DNA from: Prostheceraeus crozeri
Taxonomy: Eukaryota > Platyhelminthes > Polycladida > Euryleptidae
Reading direction: 5' to 3'
Length of the DNA: 64,000 nt
NCBI GenBank assembly: GCA_907163375.1
Contig: CAJQUW010000492.1
Coordinates: 1-64,000, forward strand
The translations under genes were made by a program, and so were the position numbers. The notes under the pieces are model-generated. The model was not told where the DNA came from. It did not search any database and was given only the letters and a program-made list of their open reading frames with translations. Positions 44,479-55,994 of this stretch are shown in pieces; the first letter of the stretch is position 1; the number at the start of each line of letters is the position of its first letter.

Positions 44479-46826
44479 CAGGGCTGTGGAGCCGATGCGT
44501 TATCTCATCGGCTCCGGCTCCACGACACTGATGTGAAAGGCTCCGGCTCGGTTCCGGCTCCGGCTCCGACTTCAAATTCAGGTTCTATCTATGCTGGTTA
44601 TCCTGGATCCGTTGAACGGGTTTTTTGGATAACGGTGTGGCCTTCAGAGGCTTCCTACAATCATCAAATTAGTTTTCATTAACAAGCAACGACTTAAGTT
44701 AATAATAAAAATGATAATAGCCTAATATAATGACAAATAACATGCTTGTCATATATTTTTGCATGAATTGACTATCTCTGAAAGATAAAATAAAGTTATA
44801 GCCAGGATTGGTTAAATTAGATAAAGATCTCCCGCACTGGCTAAATATAAATTGGCCTAGCCTGCAACCAGTCTACTACGAGGCTACATTAAATAAGACC
44901 ACATGAGTGATGATGATATACCTAATTAGCCTTCACAGGGGCCGAATAGTAGTATAAGCTTTTTAACAAAGCTTGAATATGAAACTGGATAGAGTATGCC
45001 TCTAAATAGCTTATAGGGCCTGTATCTACTCGAACATGGAAAGGGTATCGGCTATATGGCCAAATATACCGCATCAATAAAGATATCAATTGCTTTATTG
45101 AATATTAAAGTGTATATAGGCTAGCTTAGGTTGTTATTGTTATTTGTTATTGCCTTTATTCAATAGTCTGTTGGTCCATGAATAATATGATCGGTGGGTA
45201 GCCCACGACTCATCATCTGTAGAAATTGTAATTTAGATAGCCTCATTGCAGTGTAGGCTAGAAATGTACAATTGAAAATTTTACTTAAAAAAATTAAAAT
45301 TATCTAATTTAGGACAAGTTTTGTAATTCTATGCAGCATACTTAATAAGTTAAGGCTTAACTTACATTATATTAATTTCGTATTTTTCATTATGGCGTAA
45401 AGTTGCACTAAATAATTCATCAATGATTCATGTATATTATTATATTCAATTTATGTATAACACATTACCACTATTCCTCTGATGATGGTTAGGCTGATGA
45501 AACTGAACTCGGAGTATCACACAGTATGTTGCAGGGTGCTATGCATAATAAAAATTTGACTGCGAGCACCGAGCAGAAATCCCATCTACTTTGCTAGCTT
45601 TCGAATGCGCGTGCGGTTTAATGTCACAGACAATAGAAAAGGGAGGTCAAAAGGCGCCTTTATTGAGAGCGTCTCAGTCTTTTTTTATTGTTTACATATA
45701 AGTCAGCATGATATCAGCATAAAGTGTTGACAGACGGAAAAAATAATAATGAAAATTCTTGAAATCCACAGGTCTATGACATTTGGGGAAATATTATTAC
45801 ACGATACGGCTCTTGTGCAGTCCTCCCCCCCCCCATTTTTTCTCTGGTCAAAAGATGCAGCACCATTGGATGTCCGTTTCAGCATCACCGGTTTGAGTGA
45901 AGCATTCCGTGCTGTTGTAAAAAATCTACGTGGGTAATTGCGATGTCATGGTCGAAAACTTCGTCAGCAAGTCAACATTGTAATTTGCCTTCGGGTTTTT
46001 CGCATTGAAATATACCTTTGAATTTTGAAGTCAAAGGAAATTCATTGTGAATGAGATACCTTTAAAATAATAGGGCGCTAATAGAAGTGGCTGGGTCGCT
46101 TATTGCTATAGCCATGTGAGGACTTGTAGTCAGGTCATTCGTGTGAGTGTGAAGAGTTATCCCTCCAATCAAAATTGATCAAATTGAATGATCGATTGTT
46201 TTGAAAAATGTAGGTGGGGGGACTGCACAAGAGCCTACAATACAATCTAAGGAAATTGGCATTGTCACAGATGCCAGTAGCTTCTGCCAGTAGCCATACC
46301 GATAGATGATAGCCTACATAGTAACCGTATTAGATTTAAGACATTGCGCAAGAAATGTAGCTATATTATCTTTGCTGACTGAACTGGAAATGTGTACATA
46401 AATGACTGGCGACTTGTCTCTAGGAATCTACAATCATCTAGTTAGCATGCATATAACAAGTCTTCAAATTAATGGATTTTGGAGAATACGTTGTCAATAT
46501 GGAAATTAGTCTTACGAAACATATGCAATAAAAAAATATTACACATGTGTGTAAATATATAATAAATATAATACAAAAGAAGGCGGCAACTGCAAAGAAA
46601 GATATCGTGGAGGACAGATCATTGGTATACTTAAAAGACATATCTTTAGATTTCAAATGATTTAATTTTTTTATGATGCCAATTAATAACTTTCAAAATT
46701 CTAGATTTATATCAAAGCTCAAACTATCGGAGCCGGAGCCGGAGCCTTTGTGATAAATCGGCTCCGGCTCCGACCAAAACCATCGGCTCCTTAAGGCTCC
46801 GGCTCGGCTCCGGCTCCATAGCCCTG
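44479..46826. mobile_element. 2.35-kb hAT element, nonautonomous, perfect 8-bp TSD
   Basis: The terminus CAGGGCTGTGGAGCCGATGC is matched inverted at the right end (ATAGCCCTG). Both ends carry runs of GGCTCCG words as subterminal repeats (44479-44575 and 46725-46826). The flanks are CTTCCTAG at 44471-44478 and again at 46827-46834, a perfect 8-bp duplication. No hAT transposase motif is readable inside; interior ORFs are short and unrecognised. It must have been moved by a transposase encoded elsewhere. Confidence 0.9.
45808..46235. mobile_element. 428-bp MITE nested in the hAT element
   Basis: The left arm GGCTCTTGTGCAGTCC plus a C-run (45808-45834) is inverted at 46215-46235 (G-run, GACTGCACAAGAGCC). 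TAC lies directly outside both ends, a possible 3-bp target duplication. Short ORFs at 45703-45937 overlap its left edge and are not genes. Confidence 0.75.
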
Positions 46827-46834
46827 CTTCCTAG

Positions 46835-49062
46835 TCGCATACATCATAGACAAATAAAAATTTCAAAATGATAAGTTGCAAAGGGAAATTTTCTACTAAT
46901 TTTATCAATATAAGAGTGCTTACTCAATGAGAGATTTAAGCTGCACTTTGACACTTTGAATGAGAAAAAACTTGATTGTTGTATGAATATCATTCAAATT
47001 GTATTACAGAATTGTTTGTTTATTTCTCTGCGGTTAATCAAATCTCTGTCGCCCTATTTGACAGATTAACTCCCATGCACGGCAACCTTATTAGGGGAAG
47101 TTAGTAATTTCTTTCGTAATTTCATCCAAAAAAGTTACGTGTTGAAATTTGGTGTTCTTATTCTTTAGTTTAATGGAATTATGACAGTAAACTAAAATTA
47201 TAGCTTTTGTTTAATAGAAATCAACTGATATCAAAATATTGATAAAAATTTTATCCTCAGAGGTTTTAGCAACAATTTGAAACATACTGTATATTTTGTC
47301 CATTCAAAGAATCACAAAGTCCTTCAATCATGAAGATGTCGAGAAGTTCACACTGTCAACTAATTTTCATGAAAAATTTTTGTCGTCTACATGTTGAAAC
47401 TCTGCATCAGACATAACCTTCATATTCTTCTCGAAGACTATTGACCAAAACTAACTACTTAAGAAAGTGACGTATGTGGCAATTTAATCTATGAAACATC
47501 AGGTTTCTCATGGATTAGTGCATGTATATTCCCCTGTAGTGACATCGATATCACAACTAGGCCATGGATATTTTTAGAACATACAGTGTAAGGGAAAAAA
47601 CCATAGAAATTAATAATACCTAATAATTTCTAATAATAATACCCTTAATAATAAAGTCCTAGAATGGAAATTGCATGAAAATTATGGCACACGCCGGGGG
47701 AACTTAGCTGGGGCAGAAAGCAAATTTTGCGAAATGGCTCTCTTGTTTTCGGGTTGGCATTTTTAATTATCAAGTCAATTTGTGATCTGGATTGTTGCCC
47801 CTTGTCCAAAGATCATGTACACAAAAGCAATAGTGAATTTACAAAATACTGCAGCGACAGGATGACAAAGAAGGAAATCTTTTAAAGCATACTGTACGTT
47901 CACCATTTTGAAATATCGCTCCTATAATCAATCAAGAGCATAATCAGACACATACGCAATTTGTAATATCGATTTACAGAGCATGCATTGCTCCAGCTTG
48001 AAATCAGACGCCAGGAAATCTCAGAGTATTCATTTTATTTTGAAGGATTCCCCTGTTCGTTATATTTGAACAATTTCAAAACTTTTGCATGCTTTCGAAT
48101 ATCAGCTTCTAAAATGTCATCACACTATATCACATAAGTTAGTTGATGATTAATTGAAATGATCCAGCGACATTTCATTTATCTGAGAAAGACTGTCGCT
48201 AAAGAAGCTTTCAATGTGTTTATTCCAGAAAGCGCTAGGTTTCTGAACCGCTAGAAGGAGAAATTATCCAATAATTAGAATTTTTATCTTTGAATGCTTG
48301 AGATATTCTTGCAACCAGCACACCGACCACATTCGATTATGACTCTGAACCAATATTTGATTCGCATTCCAGTATTGAAAAATTGGAAAATAGTTGTCAG
48401 TGACTGCCACAAATAGACACAGTATATTAATCCATGGAATAGAAGGCTAATTCACATAAAACAATGCTGCCATCTCACTTAAAGTTTTTTTTTTGCTGTC
48501 AACAACTTCCACAACCAACTTGGCAAATAGTCTGCCGACTATGATACAATGTTTTAGATCGAAGCAGATCTACAAACCATAGATTTTTCCATGTGCCATC
48601 ATTGCACATAGACAAGATATCAAACTTCCATTCTAGTGTGCTATTATCCACTTCTATGGAAAAAACATAATATTCTTCGTCGGATACAGTTCATTAGCTC
48701 CAGATGTACGACGGAACCTGCGTCCGTTGCGTACAGAACCTGTACATGACACTGAGACTTGTGCATCCATTCATGAGTTCTGCTGTTGTTCTTGCATCAA
48801 TTTCGTCACCTTCCGTGAATTTACAGTAATTGTATCTGCTGTTTTTATTCTATCCTAGCAGTATTCTAATTATTATTCTTTTACGGCTGTTGAGCTGTAA
48901 AATCGTTTTTATGAGTTGTAGCTACATGTAAGCCTATGTTCTGGATTCTCGTTGCGTTCATTTACACTGCGTGACCTAGCCATATTGGCGAGAGTGTTTA
49001 ATTAATGCATTATCATTTCTCATAAAATTGAATGGCAACTCCAACGCGAATTTTGTAATTCA
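46835..49062. other. 2.2-kb stretch without a supported gene
   Basis: AT-rich, stop-dense in all frames, no inverted or tandem repeats noticed apart from short runs (a poly-T at about 48487). Confidence 0.5.
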
Positions 49063-49380
49063 AAATGATGTTGATTTAAGGCCTTTTGTCAATCTATATC
49101 GTACTTAAGTTCCATGACACTCATTATTGCGTTATGAGTAGTAAGATATTGACATTTATTAGTCAAACTCACAATATTGAATTTGATTATGTATTGACTT
49201 AAATCTAAAACATTTCATAAATAATCAATAAGTACACAGCTATAAAAGATGTGCATCATGGAATTTTTATATTAAGCTTGTGATTAACCCGAAATGATAA
49301 TACAATAAATACAATGATAATACAGTAATTGATAAAGTAACAATATAGTTATGTTTGAGATATATAAATCGACGTATCGT
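49063..49380. mobile_element. Diverged internal fragment of TA-MITE family A
   Basis: From 'GATGTTGATTTAAGGCCTTT' onward it follows the interior of the copy at 16424-17420 for about 310 bp, with many substitutions. Both ends are missing. Confidence 0.7.
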
Positions 49381-49830
49381 GCGTCCATTTGTAGTTGAGC
49401 TCACTATCTATGTACTTCAAAAACTCGTAGCTTCACGTATCGTGATTCAAATGACATACCTGCTAGTTATATTAAAGTGGTTACACAACACTCTATGCGG
49501 TGAAATGCAATTCTTGTGACTTTAAGTTTCTATGCATTATTGATATTTTTGATAGCCAATTCAGTTTCATCGAATTTGGCTCTTGGGGACATCAACAGCT
49601 TGACCTTCATTTATAAATAAATTTTGTGCTAGTTGTTGTTCGATAATTTTGGGAACGATTGAATCAAAGGAGCACCAAAAGCAGAGGAGCTGAAAACAGT
49701 CGGGGTAAAATTTAGTTAGCACCTTAGAAAAGCGATTGGGCATTAGAAGATGTACAAGCCGTCATGACATTTAAGGAAAATGGAATCACTAATGCTACAT
49801 ATGTCCGTAATCAGACGGAAAATAGTTGTT

Positions 49831-49910
49831 CGGAAAATAGGTGGATTTAAAACCACCAACCTCTGGCATTCTAGACTAACGTTCTACCAATTGAGCTATC
49901 GACGGGCGAC
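49831..49910 (-). repeat. tRNA-like sequence (SINE head or tRNA pseudogene)
   Basis: On the minus strand: a box-A-like TAGCTCAATTGGTAGAACG, a GCCAGAGG variable region, and a T-arm GGTGG-TTTTAAAT-CCACC with perfect 5-bp stem. The acceptor ends do not pair and the TTCGA core is changed to TTTTAAA, so it is not a working tRNA gene. No discriminating anticodon assignment is possible. Confidence 0.55.
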
Positions 49911-49919
49911 AATATGACA

Positions 49920-51044
49920 TAAGCCCTCAATAGAAGAATCTGCGTAATTCAGTCAGATGGCTTCATCCCCTAAGACAAGATAACATTAACCATTAAGCCA
50001 AGCTGCAAATACCAAAATATCAGTAATTCAAAGCCAGCATTATACTTTGAAGCGTGGACTTAATCTACACAGCAAACAAAGATGACTGCAATGATCTTAT
50101 TTTATAATCTTTCTAAATCGATGCAAATATCACCGTGAGATACATTGCCGCCTTTATTTTCCATACCATGCCTTAATCACACGCAATGTGCTTATGAGTG
50201 CATGAGGATTTTGCTGATTAATTATGGTGCCTAACCAGTGAAGCATGTTTCAAATTTAATTCAGTACACTGCCAATTTACTTGAAATTCGAATTATAAAT
50301 AGTGAATGAAGCAATGACTTTCAAGTATACAAATTTCACGATTTGTTAGCGAATTTCCTTTTTAATTACATCATTCGAATGCTTCACAAGAATGAAATTG
50401 ATTTATTTTCACGTAGGAAAAAGCATGAGCGCGATGCTCCTAATTATGAGGAAAGATAATGCCTTGAGGATTAAAATTTCTTCTTGGAGGGTCGAAGAGG
50501 CAAGGAAATAAATGCACTATTGATTTAATAACCTTGTTCAATGAAAACGAGCAAATCCATCTCTTAATAAGGAATCATTCTGAAAAAATAATTAAGCAAT
50601 CGTCTCCAAAGAAAAGAAATAATGCTTTAAAAGTATATATATAATTCTCTATGGAATGGAATGGATCTATTCTTGTAAAATACTTGTGATAGAAGATTCA
50701 GAATAAGGAGCAGGAATCCGTAGCGACAAACCTTGCCATGATCCGTTGGTACTTTATCACATCAGACAGATTACGGAGGATATTACGGTTGGAAGGAAAC
50801 CACAGTCCAACCTGCGCATGGCCCATGCTCGCCGATTAATTGCGATATTGAGTCGATTAAAAGGGCATCCCTATTTATTTGGAAACTCAAGGATATTAGG
50901 CATTACTAGCAGAAGAGGGAGAAGAAGGAGCAGAAGGGTAGACCGATTATCGCTACCATATCACACCATCGCCTTTGGCTCGCGGCGCACGTCATGTCCA
51001 ACTCGATGCGGAATGTGCCCAGAAAATGCTCTCATCAACAACCT
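49920..51044. other. Unassigned 1.1-kb stretch
   Basis: A 120-codon frame starts near 50746; its C-terminal third is foldback-element sequence, so the frame is unlikely to be a real gene. An arginine-rich run (RRGRRRSRR) near 50910-50940 is low complexity. Confidence 0.45.
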
Positions 51045-51775
51045 AGTCCGACAGCCAGAACGAGTTTCTGCAGGGAACGAGGCCGAAAGTGAGACTTTCA
51101 CAGAATGATGTACACCCCATGCCTACTGCGAATCGGCGCGTCTGCCGAGCTTTAGTGAGGTCCTCTTCTTGTCAGACACGATCAAAGAAATACACATGTA
51201 AATCCTATGGGACGCAGATTGCAGTTTTTGGCTGAAATGAAATTTTGTATGTTTATTCTCTGATTAAACGAAAAGCACTAAGCCCAGAGTCATAATTTTT
51301 GGCATGAAATGTCTTCAGGTCATTTCCTATTACGTGCATGTGCTTTCATCATGCATCTAATCGGCAATGTATGTGAGAATGTGGTTGAAAGTGGATAAAG
51401 TTGCGCAAAATGTTTGTGTTTGCCGACATTAAGAGGCTCGCCAAATCTAAATGTGTATAGCTTTATAGACAGGGGTGCATGAAAATGAAAGGAAATGACC
51501 TGAGGACATTCCATACCAAAAATTATGACTCTGGGCTTAGTACTTTTCGTTTAATCAGAGAAAACATACAAAATTTCATTTCAGCCAAAAACTGCAATTT
51601 ACTTCCCATAGGATTTGCATGTGTTTTTTTACCTTGTCTGACATGAAGAGGAACTCACTAGAACTCGGTAGACGTGCCGACTGCCGATTCGCAGGAGGCA
51701 TAGGCTGCATCTCATTCTGTGAAAGTCTCACTTTCGGCCTCGTTCCCTGCAGAAACTCGTTCTGGCTGCCGGACT
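51045..51775. mobile_element. Foldback element family Z, copy 3 (complete, 731 bp)
   Basis: Left end AGTCCGACAGCCAGAACGAG; right end is the inverse of AGTCCGGCAGCCAGAACGAG. The arms pair over most of their more than 300 bp each, meeting near 51,410. No target duplication was identified. Nothing is encoded. Confidence 0.88.
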
Positions 51776-51941
51776 GTCACTGAAACTTCGCACAATTTGG
51801 TGTGTTTAATGTTGAACTGACTGCTCATTGTTCGATTGCTGTGGTATTATGTCAGCAGATTGTGCCATTTCATTAGCGTTGCATGTTCCAGTGCTTCCCT
51901 TCTAGTCAAACAGAAGAAGAGACGACCTGTCTAATTCTGCG
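51776..51941. mobile_element. Partial copy of hAT-MITE family X (right end only)
   Basis: Matches the last 165 or so bp of the copy at 52053-52574, starting GTCACTGAAAC and ending TCTAATTCTGCG. It begins exactly where the foldback element ends. Confidence 0.75.
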
Positions 51942-52052
51942 GGTTTGTTACAGCGAGGCGAAGGGCGAGTCCATAGAAATCCGATTTCTCGCTTTGTTTA
52001 AGTCAGTGAGATTAGAATGAACAGTAGCAATTTGTTGATGGTCATTTCGGCC

Positions 52053-52574
52053 CACAGAATTAGATTGTTTAATCGTATCACTTTGCTAGAAGTGCAAACT
52101 GATTCAAAACAATGGCACATGAAGGAACTTATTAAGTGGGCAAAAAGAATTTCTTAATACCTTGCAGAGATAGGAAAAATAGTCGTGCGTCGCTTGCGAA
52201 TTGCTCTGAATTCCTTCATAATGCTACGATCGCCACGACACTTTCAGATTCGAAGAATTCAGATCATTGCGCAAAAGTTTTCTCGATAATGTTGGGCAGT
52301 CCGATCATTATTAAAAAAGTTAGCAGGCGCATGAAAAAACGTTCACAAACTTCTCTGTAGAACTTGACATCGTCTGTGTCTCTTTGCTGTGTGATCCGGT
52401 TGATAACAGTCACTGAAACCTCGCACAATTTGGCGTGTTTAATGTTGAACTGGCTGCTCATTGTTCGATTGCTATGGTATTTAGTCAGCAGAATGTGCCA
52501 TTTCATTTACGTTACATGTTCCAATGTTTCCCTTCTAGTCAAACGGAAGAAGAGACGACCTGTCTAATTCTGTG
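52053..52574. mobile_element. hAT-MITE family X, copy 1 (522 bp, perfect 8-bp TSD)
   Basis: Ends CACAGAATTAGA and TCTAATTCTGTG are exact inverses. TTTCGGCC lies at 52045-52052 and 52575-52582, a perfect 8-bp duplication. It contains the intact site CTTTGCTAGAAGTGC (TA at 52087-52088) that is occupied by a TA-MITE in copy 2. ORFs inside are not conserved among copies. Confidence 0.9.
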
Positions 52575-52584
52575 TTTCGGCCAT

Positions 52585-53106
52585 TCATTTCGGTACCGAT
52601 CCGTATCAATGTTGCTAAATCCTACGAAGAATCAAATTACTGAAACATGCAACAGCCGCAGATTCCCGTCGTAGGGCGATTTGTTGTAAGTTATTTTATC
52701 AAAGCGCCTTCATATTGTAAAGAGAACTAATTTAAACTTTGATCATTTACGAGTACACTGATAAGATGCCAGTGCATAGCTAATGTCAACCACTGCAGCC
52801 CGTCATCGTTTAGGTACAGTAACTGTTGTCATGACAACGCTTGTCCACGACCATACACACGACCAACATGATTAAATGACTTTTCTGAACAGAAAAATGG
52901 ACCGCGTCTTTAATTTTGATCATGCAGATTGTTTCTTTGTAATAAGTACAAAACCTGGCTATGGTTGTACATGTATATCATTGCTGTGCCCACCGTTGCC
53001 CGGCCACACCAAACGCGATTGCCAAGCTTGGCAATAATCTAACGTGTAAATATAATTTTGCGGTAAGAAATTACATGATGCGACAGAAAAAAATATGTGA
53101 ATTACA
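52585..53106. other. Unassigned flank, similar to the flank right of X copy 2
   Basis: 52583-52680 resembles 58262-58370 (shared ACCGATC, TGTTGCTA and ACATGCAAC words), showing that X copies 1 and 2 sit in duplicated host sequence. Confidence 0.5.
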
Positions 53107-53312
53107 GCTTTACAGCTTGATTACGAGCAAGTTTGTGACAAATCTGTTAAAGATTGGAAGCAATAAACAATGAATACATTTCAGAGGACGTAGATATGAC
53201 GCGCTCACATGACACCGTAAAATTTAAGTATAGAAATAAAAAGGCTAACATTACTGCTGACAAAATAAGTAATGAGAAGATAAGGAAAAAGTGAAATAGA
53301 AGTAAACTGTGT

Positions 53313-54002
53313 TCAATGTGACTTTAAACAAATTGACAGTTTCTTGCCGACACAAACATTCATTAGCAAAGGAGTGTTTATTTCTGATATGCGTATTGCC
53401 TCTAAGTATGTCCTTTTCTGCCAATTTTTCTCATTGCAATGCAGCAATTCCCATGAAATATGATTTTTCACCAGACTCTCGGGATGAATGTCGTTGAAAT
53501 GGGTAAAAACAGCAGATTGTTCTCGCTTAAAATGCTCTTGCAGTCGGGATTGTACTGTCCTCGATGCTTCACCGACGTAAATTTTTCCACAGATATTGCA
53601 GGAGATTTTGTAGACAACCCATTTATTAAAGCAGGATCCTTTCCGCCTTGCTGATGGACATGTTTCACAATCCTCTGAGCACTGTTTCCTTTTTTTCGGA
53701 GGATGCAGAATTCTCTTTAGGGATGTACCCGTAGTGAAAAAAATTCTTAGTTTATCCGCAAGACCTGTCCTCCTTACCAAAGTTGGCACTTTTCTACGAT
53801 GGTCCTCTCCGAGAAATGGTACTTTTAGTATCCTGGGTGCCAAATCAGAATTCTCATTTCCGGGATTATTAAAAATCCGCAATGTATTGCCAAGAAATCT
53901 TTCCGGATAGCCGTTCATTTTGAAACGATTCAATACGTTCTCTATGGAAATATTGACATTGACACTGTTTGATGACCGTGTTTTGGCTCTATGTAGCGAC
54001 AT
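53313..54002 (-). pseudogene. Penelope-like element ORF, C-terminal part with GIY-YIG endonuclease (left arm)
   Basis: A 229-codon open frame. Residues about 1-85 correspond to the region after the reverse transcriptase ('RILKVPFLGEDHRRK'). A Cys cluster (C-x3-C-x2-C-x8-C, about residues 108-124) follows, as is usual in PLE linkers. The GIY-YIG domain then begins at about 128 ('WVVYKISCNICGKIYVGEAS'), with the Arg/His helix 'RLQEHF' and the conserved Glu in 'YLEAIRISEINTPLLMN'. The nuclease nicks target DNA for target-primed copying. The RT domain is missing, so the element is 5'-truncated and cannot move alone, although the remaining frame is intact and so likely young. Confidence 0.85.
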
Positions 54003-54007
54003 AGAGC

Positions 54008-54475
54008 TTGCATAGCTACATAGGTCTTGCGGATAAACTAAGAATTTTTTTCACAACGGGTACATCACTAAAGAGAATTCTGCATCCTCCGAATGAAAGG
54101 AAACAGTGCTCAGAGGATTGTGAAACATGTCCATCAGCAAGGCGGAAAGGATCCTGCTTTAATAAATGGGTTGTCTACAAAATCTCCTGCAATATCTGTG
54201 GAAAAATTTACGTCGGTGAAGCATCGAGGACAGTACAATCCCGACTGCAAGAGCATTTTAAGCGAGAACAATCTGCTGTTTTTACCCATTTCAACGACAT
54301 TCATCCCGAGAGTCTGGTGAAAAATCATATTTCATGGGAATTGCTGCATTGCAATGAGAAAAATTGGCAGAAAAGGACATACTTAGAGGCAATACGCATA
54401 TCAGAAATAAACACTCCTTTGCTAATGAATGTTTGTGTCGGCAAGAAACTGTCAATTTGTTTAAAGTCACATTGA
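54008..54475 (+). pseudogene. Penelope-like element ORF, GIY-YIG part (right arm, inverse copy)
   Basis: The 155-codon frame matches the left-arm protein from 'GLADKLRIFF' to the same stop, with changes only near 'PPNERKQ' (left arm PPKKRKQ). Its first six residues come from the spacer, so the start is accidental. This copy is about 240 bp shorter at its 5' end than the left one. The same GIY-YIG, Cys-cluster and catalytic Glu features are present. Opposite-strand ORFs in both arms are shadows. Confidence 0.85.
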
Positions 54476-54689
54476 ACACAGTTTACTTCTATTTCACTTT
54501 TTTCCTTATCCTCTCATTACTTATTTTGTCAGCAGTAATGTTAGCCTTTTTATTTCTATACTTAAATTTTACGGTGTCATGTGAGCGCGTCATATCTACG
54601 TCCTCTGAAATGTATTCACTGTTTATTGCTTCCAATCTTTAACAGATTTGTCACAAACTTGCTCGTGATCAAGCTGTAAAGCGAAACGT

Positions 54690-55060
54690 TTAGTTATCAT
54701 TTCTATTTTTTATACAGTATCCGTGGAAAATGATCATTTTTTTCTCAACTCTCCTCATCCGTATGCGTGGAGCACGGCTTTTGCATAAAAAAACATATAT
54801 TACGTATGTTATACAATGCACATTGACAACCACAACAGCTCTGACATTGCAGACATCCGATGATCGATTCCACTTGGACCTAGAATGCCCTTGTTTGCAG
54901 TACATAGATTCATGTTGTAGTTTGAGCCTGGTGAATAACTCGAAGAGCGTTGTTGACTTGGCTGAGCCTTATTAATAACCAATTCCTCAGTGTAATATTC
55001 GGTCTCACTGAATTTGCTAATTATTCATGAATTCTACAGAGGGAGTTGAGTGTTCATTAA
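54690..55060. other. Unassigned stretch
   Basis: Nothing recognised beyond short ORFs. Confidence 0.45.
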
Positions 55061-55067
55061 CACCCCA

Positions 55068-55410
55068 TCAGTCTTCATCTGAATATTGTTTCTTCCAAAT
55101 TGATAGTACTGCATTAAATTGCTGTATTACCGCTCTCATCTTCAACATTTTTTTTTCAGAGAAACTACTGAAGAAGTATTCTTGAAGCTTATCATATAAT
55201 ATCAGTGAATTATGCTTTACATCATGTGTCATTTCCAAGGCTTTTTGTCGCATTGCACACCGTGCAGCCGACAAAACAGCAATTTCGCACCATTGCCGTA
55301 ATGCTTTTTTGCCACGATAAGAACCGTACTAAAATGGATTCAAATTTAGGCATCTCTTTCTCATTTAGCCCTTTTAAACAATTAGATATCTTTGGTCCTA
55401 ACTTATACAA
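55068..55410 (-). CDS. Coding-like segment, unknown (two overlapping frames)
   Basis: The minus-strand frame ending at 55068 reads about 85 codons ('ALRQWCEIAVLSAARCAMRQ', 'SFSEKKMLKMRAVIQQF') with helix-like, charged composition. An overlapping frame upstream (55222-55410) reads 'CLKGLNEKEMPKFESILVRF'. A single frameshift would join them, so this may be a decayed gene or an unrecognised mobile-element protein. No family recognised, and no splice sites fixed. Confidence 0.3.
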
Positions 55411-55676
55411 TCTTTATCAGTTTGAGCCCTACAGGTACCTAGGAAAGTTATCTACAAGACAATGGTGCATAAGAGCGTTTTCGACCTAGCGGCTTTAACA
55501 AAATCGTCTAGCGTTTTCACAAGACGGTATTTGCAGAAAGCAATGGTTTATTCATGATAAAACTCGCATATTTGTGGCTTAACTTTTAGAAATCTGCATC
55601 CGCTTGCATGTGCAGATAGTTGCAAGTATTGTTGAAATAGTAAATGAGAAATCTAACCTCTTCGAAAGGACATAAT

Positions 55677-55989
55677 TCAGAAAACATAGCTGATATTGGT
55701 GAGAGCCATGTGGATGGTAAATGTAGTTAGTGGGACAAAGCTACACCGCTTCATTTTGATTGGCTGTTGCAGATGTCGCAGATATATATCAGCGATTTCA
55801 TTGGAGTAAGCGTGCATTAATATTTCGAAAAGACTCGAGACATCAAGTGGAAAGTTCAAGGTGTTCCACTGACTAGATTTTCCTAGATTTTTGATATGTC
55901 GATGAGGGATTTCTTCTCTACAAGATGAACCCACTCCTGAAGCTATTGCAATTTGCGGTGGGTTAAAATATATATTGCCCGGACTACTC
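55677..55989 (-). CDS. Candidate exon of an unidentified gene
   Basis: A good acceptor, 'CCATCACTTTTCAG', ends at 55990 on the minus strand. The frame then stays open for about 104 codons to a stop at 55677, with segments such as 'CREEIPHRHIKNLG', 'FPLDVSSLFEILMHAY' and 'EIADIYLRHLQQPIKMKRC'. The composition is plausible for a protein, but no domain is recognised. If real it would be a terminal exon; the segment at 55068-55410 lies downstream on the same strand. Confidence 0.28.
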
Positions 55990-55994
55990 CTGAA

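Larger units (their letters stand above)
53107..54682. repeat. 1.6-kb inverted repeat (660-bp arms) of Penelope-like element 3' halves
   Basis: 53107-53766 and 54022-54682 are near-identical inverse copies separated by 255 bp. Only a few differences were noticed, mostly near the inner ends. Each arm holds the same GIY-YIG coding end and 3'UTR. Outer ends are both at GCTTTACAGCTTGAT. Confidence 0.92.

Noticed and set aside
53460-54479. Several mirrored ORFs on the antisense of both PLE arms
   Set aside because: Shadows of the GIY-YIG frames; identical only because the DNA arms are identical.
54655-54692. Hammerhead-like GTGATCA...AAGC-GAAACG at the right end of the PLE palindrome
   Set aside because: Two fixed core positions are wrong and stem II is not convincing; the left arm's outer end lacks the GAAAC part altogether.
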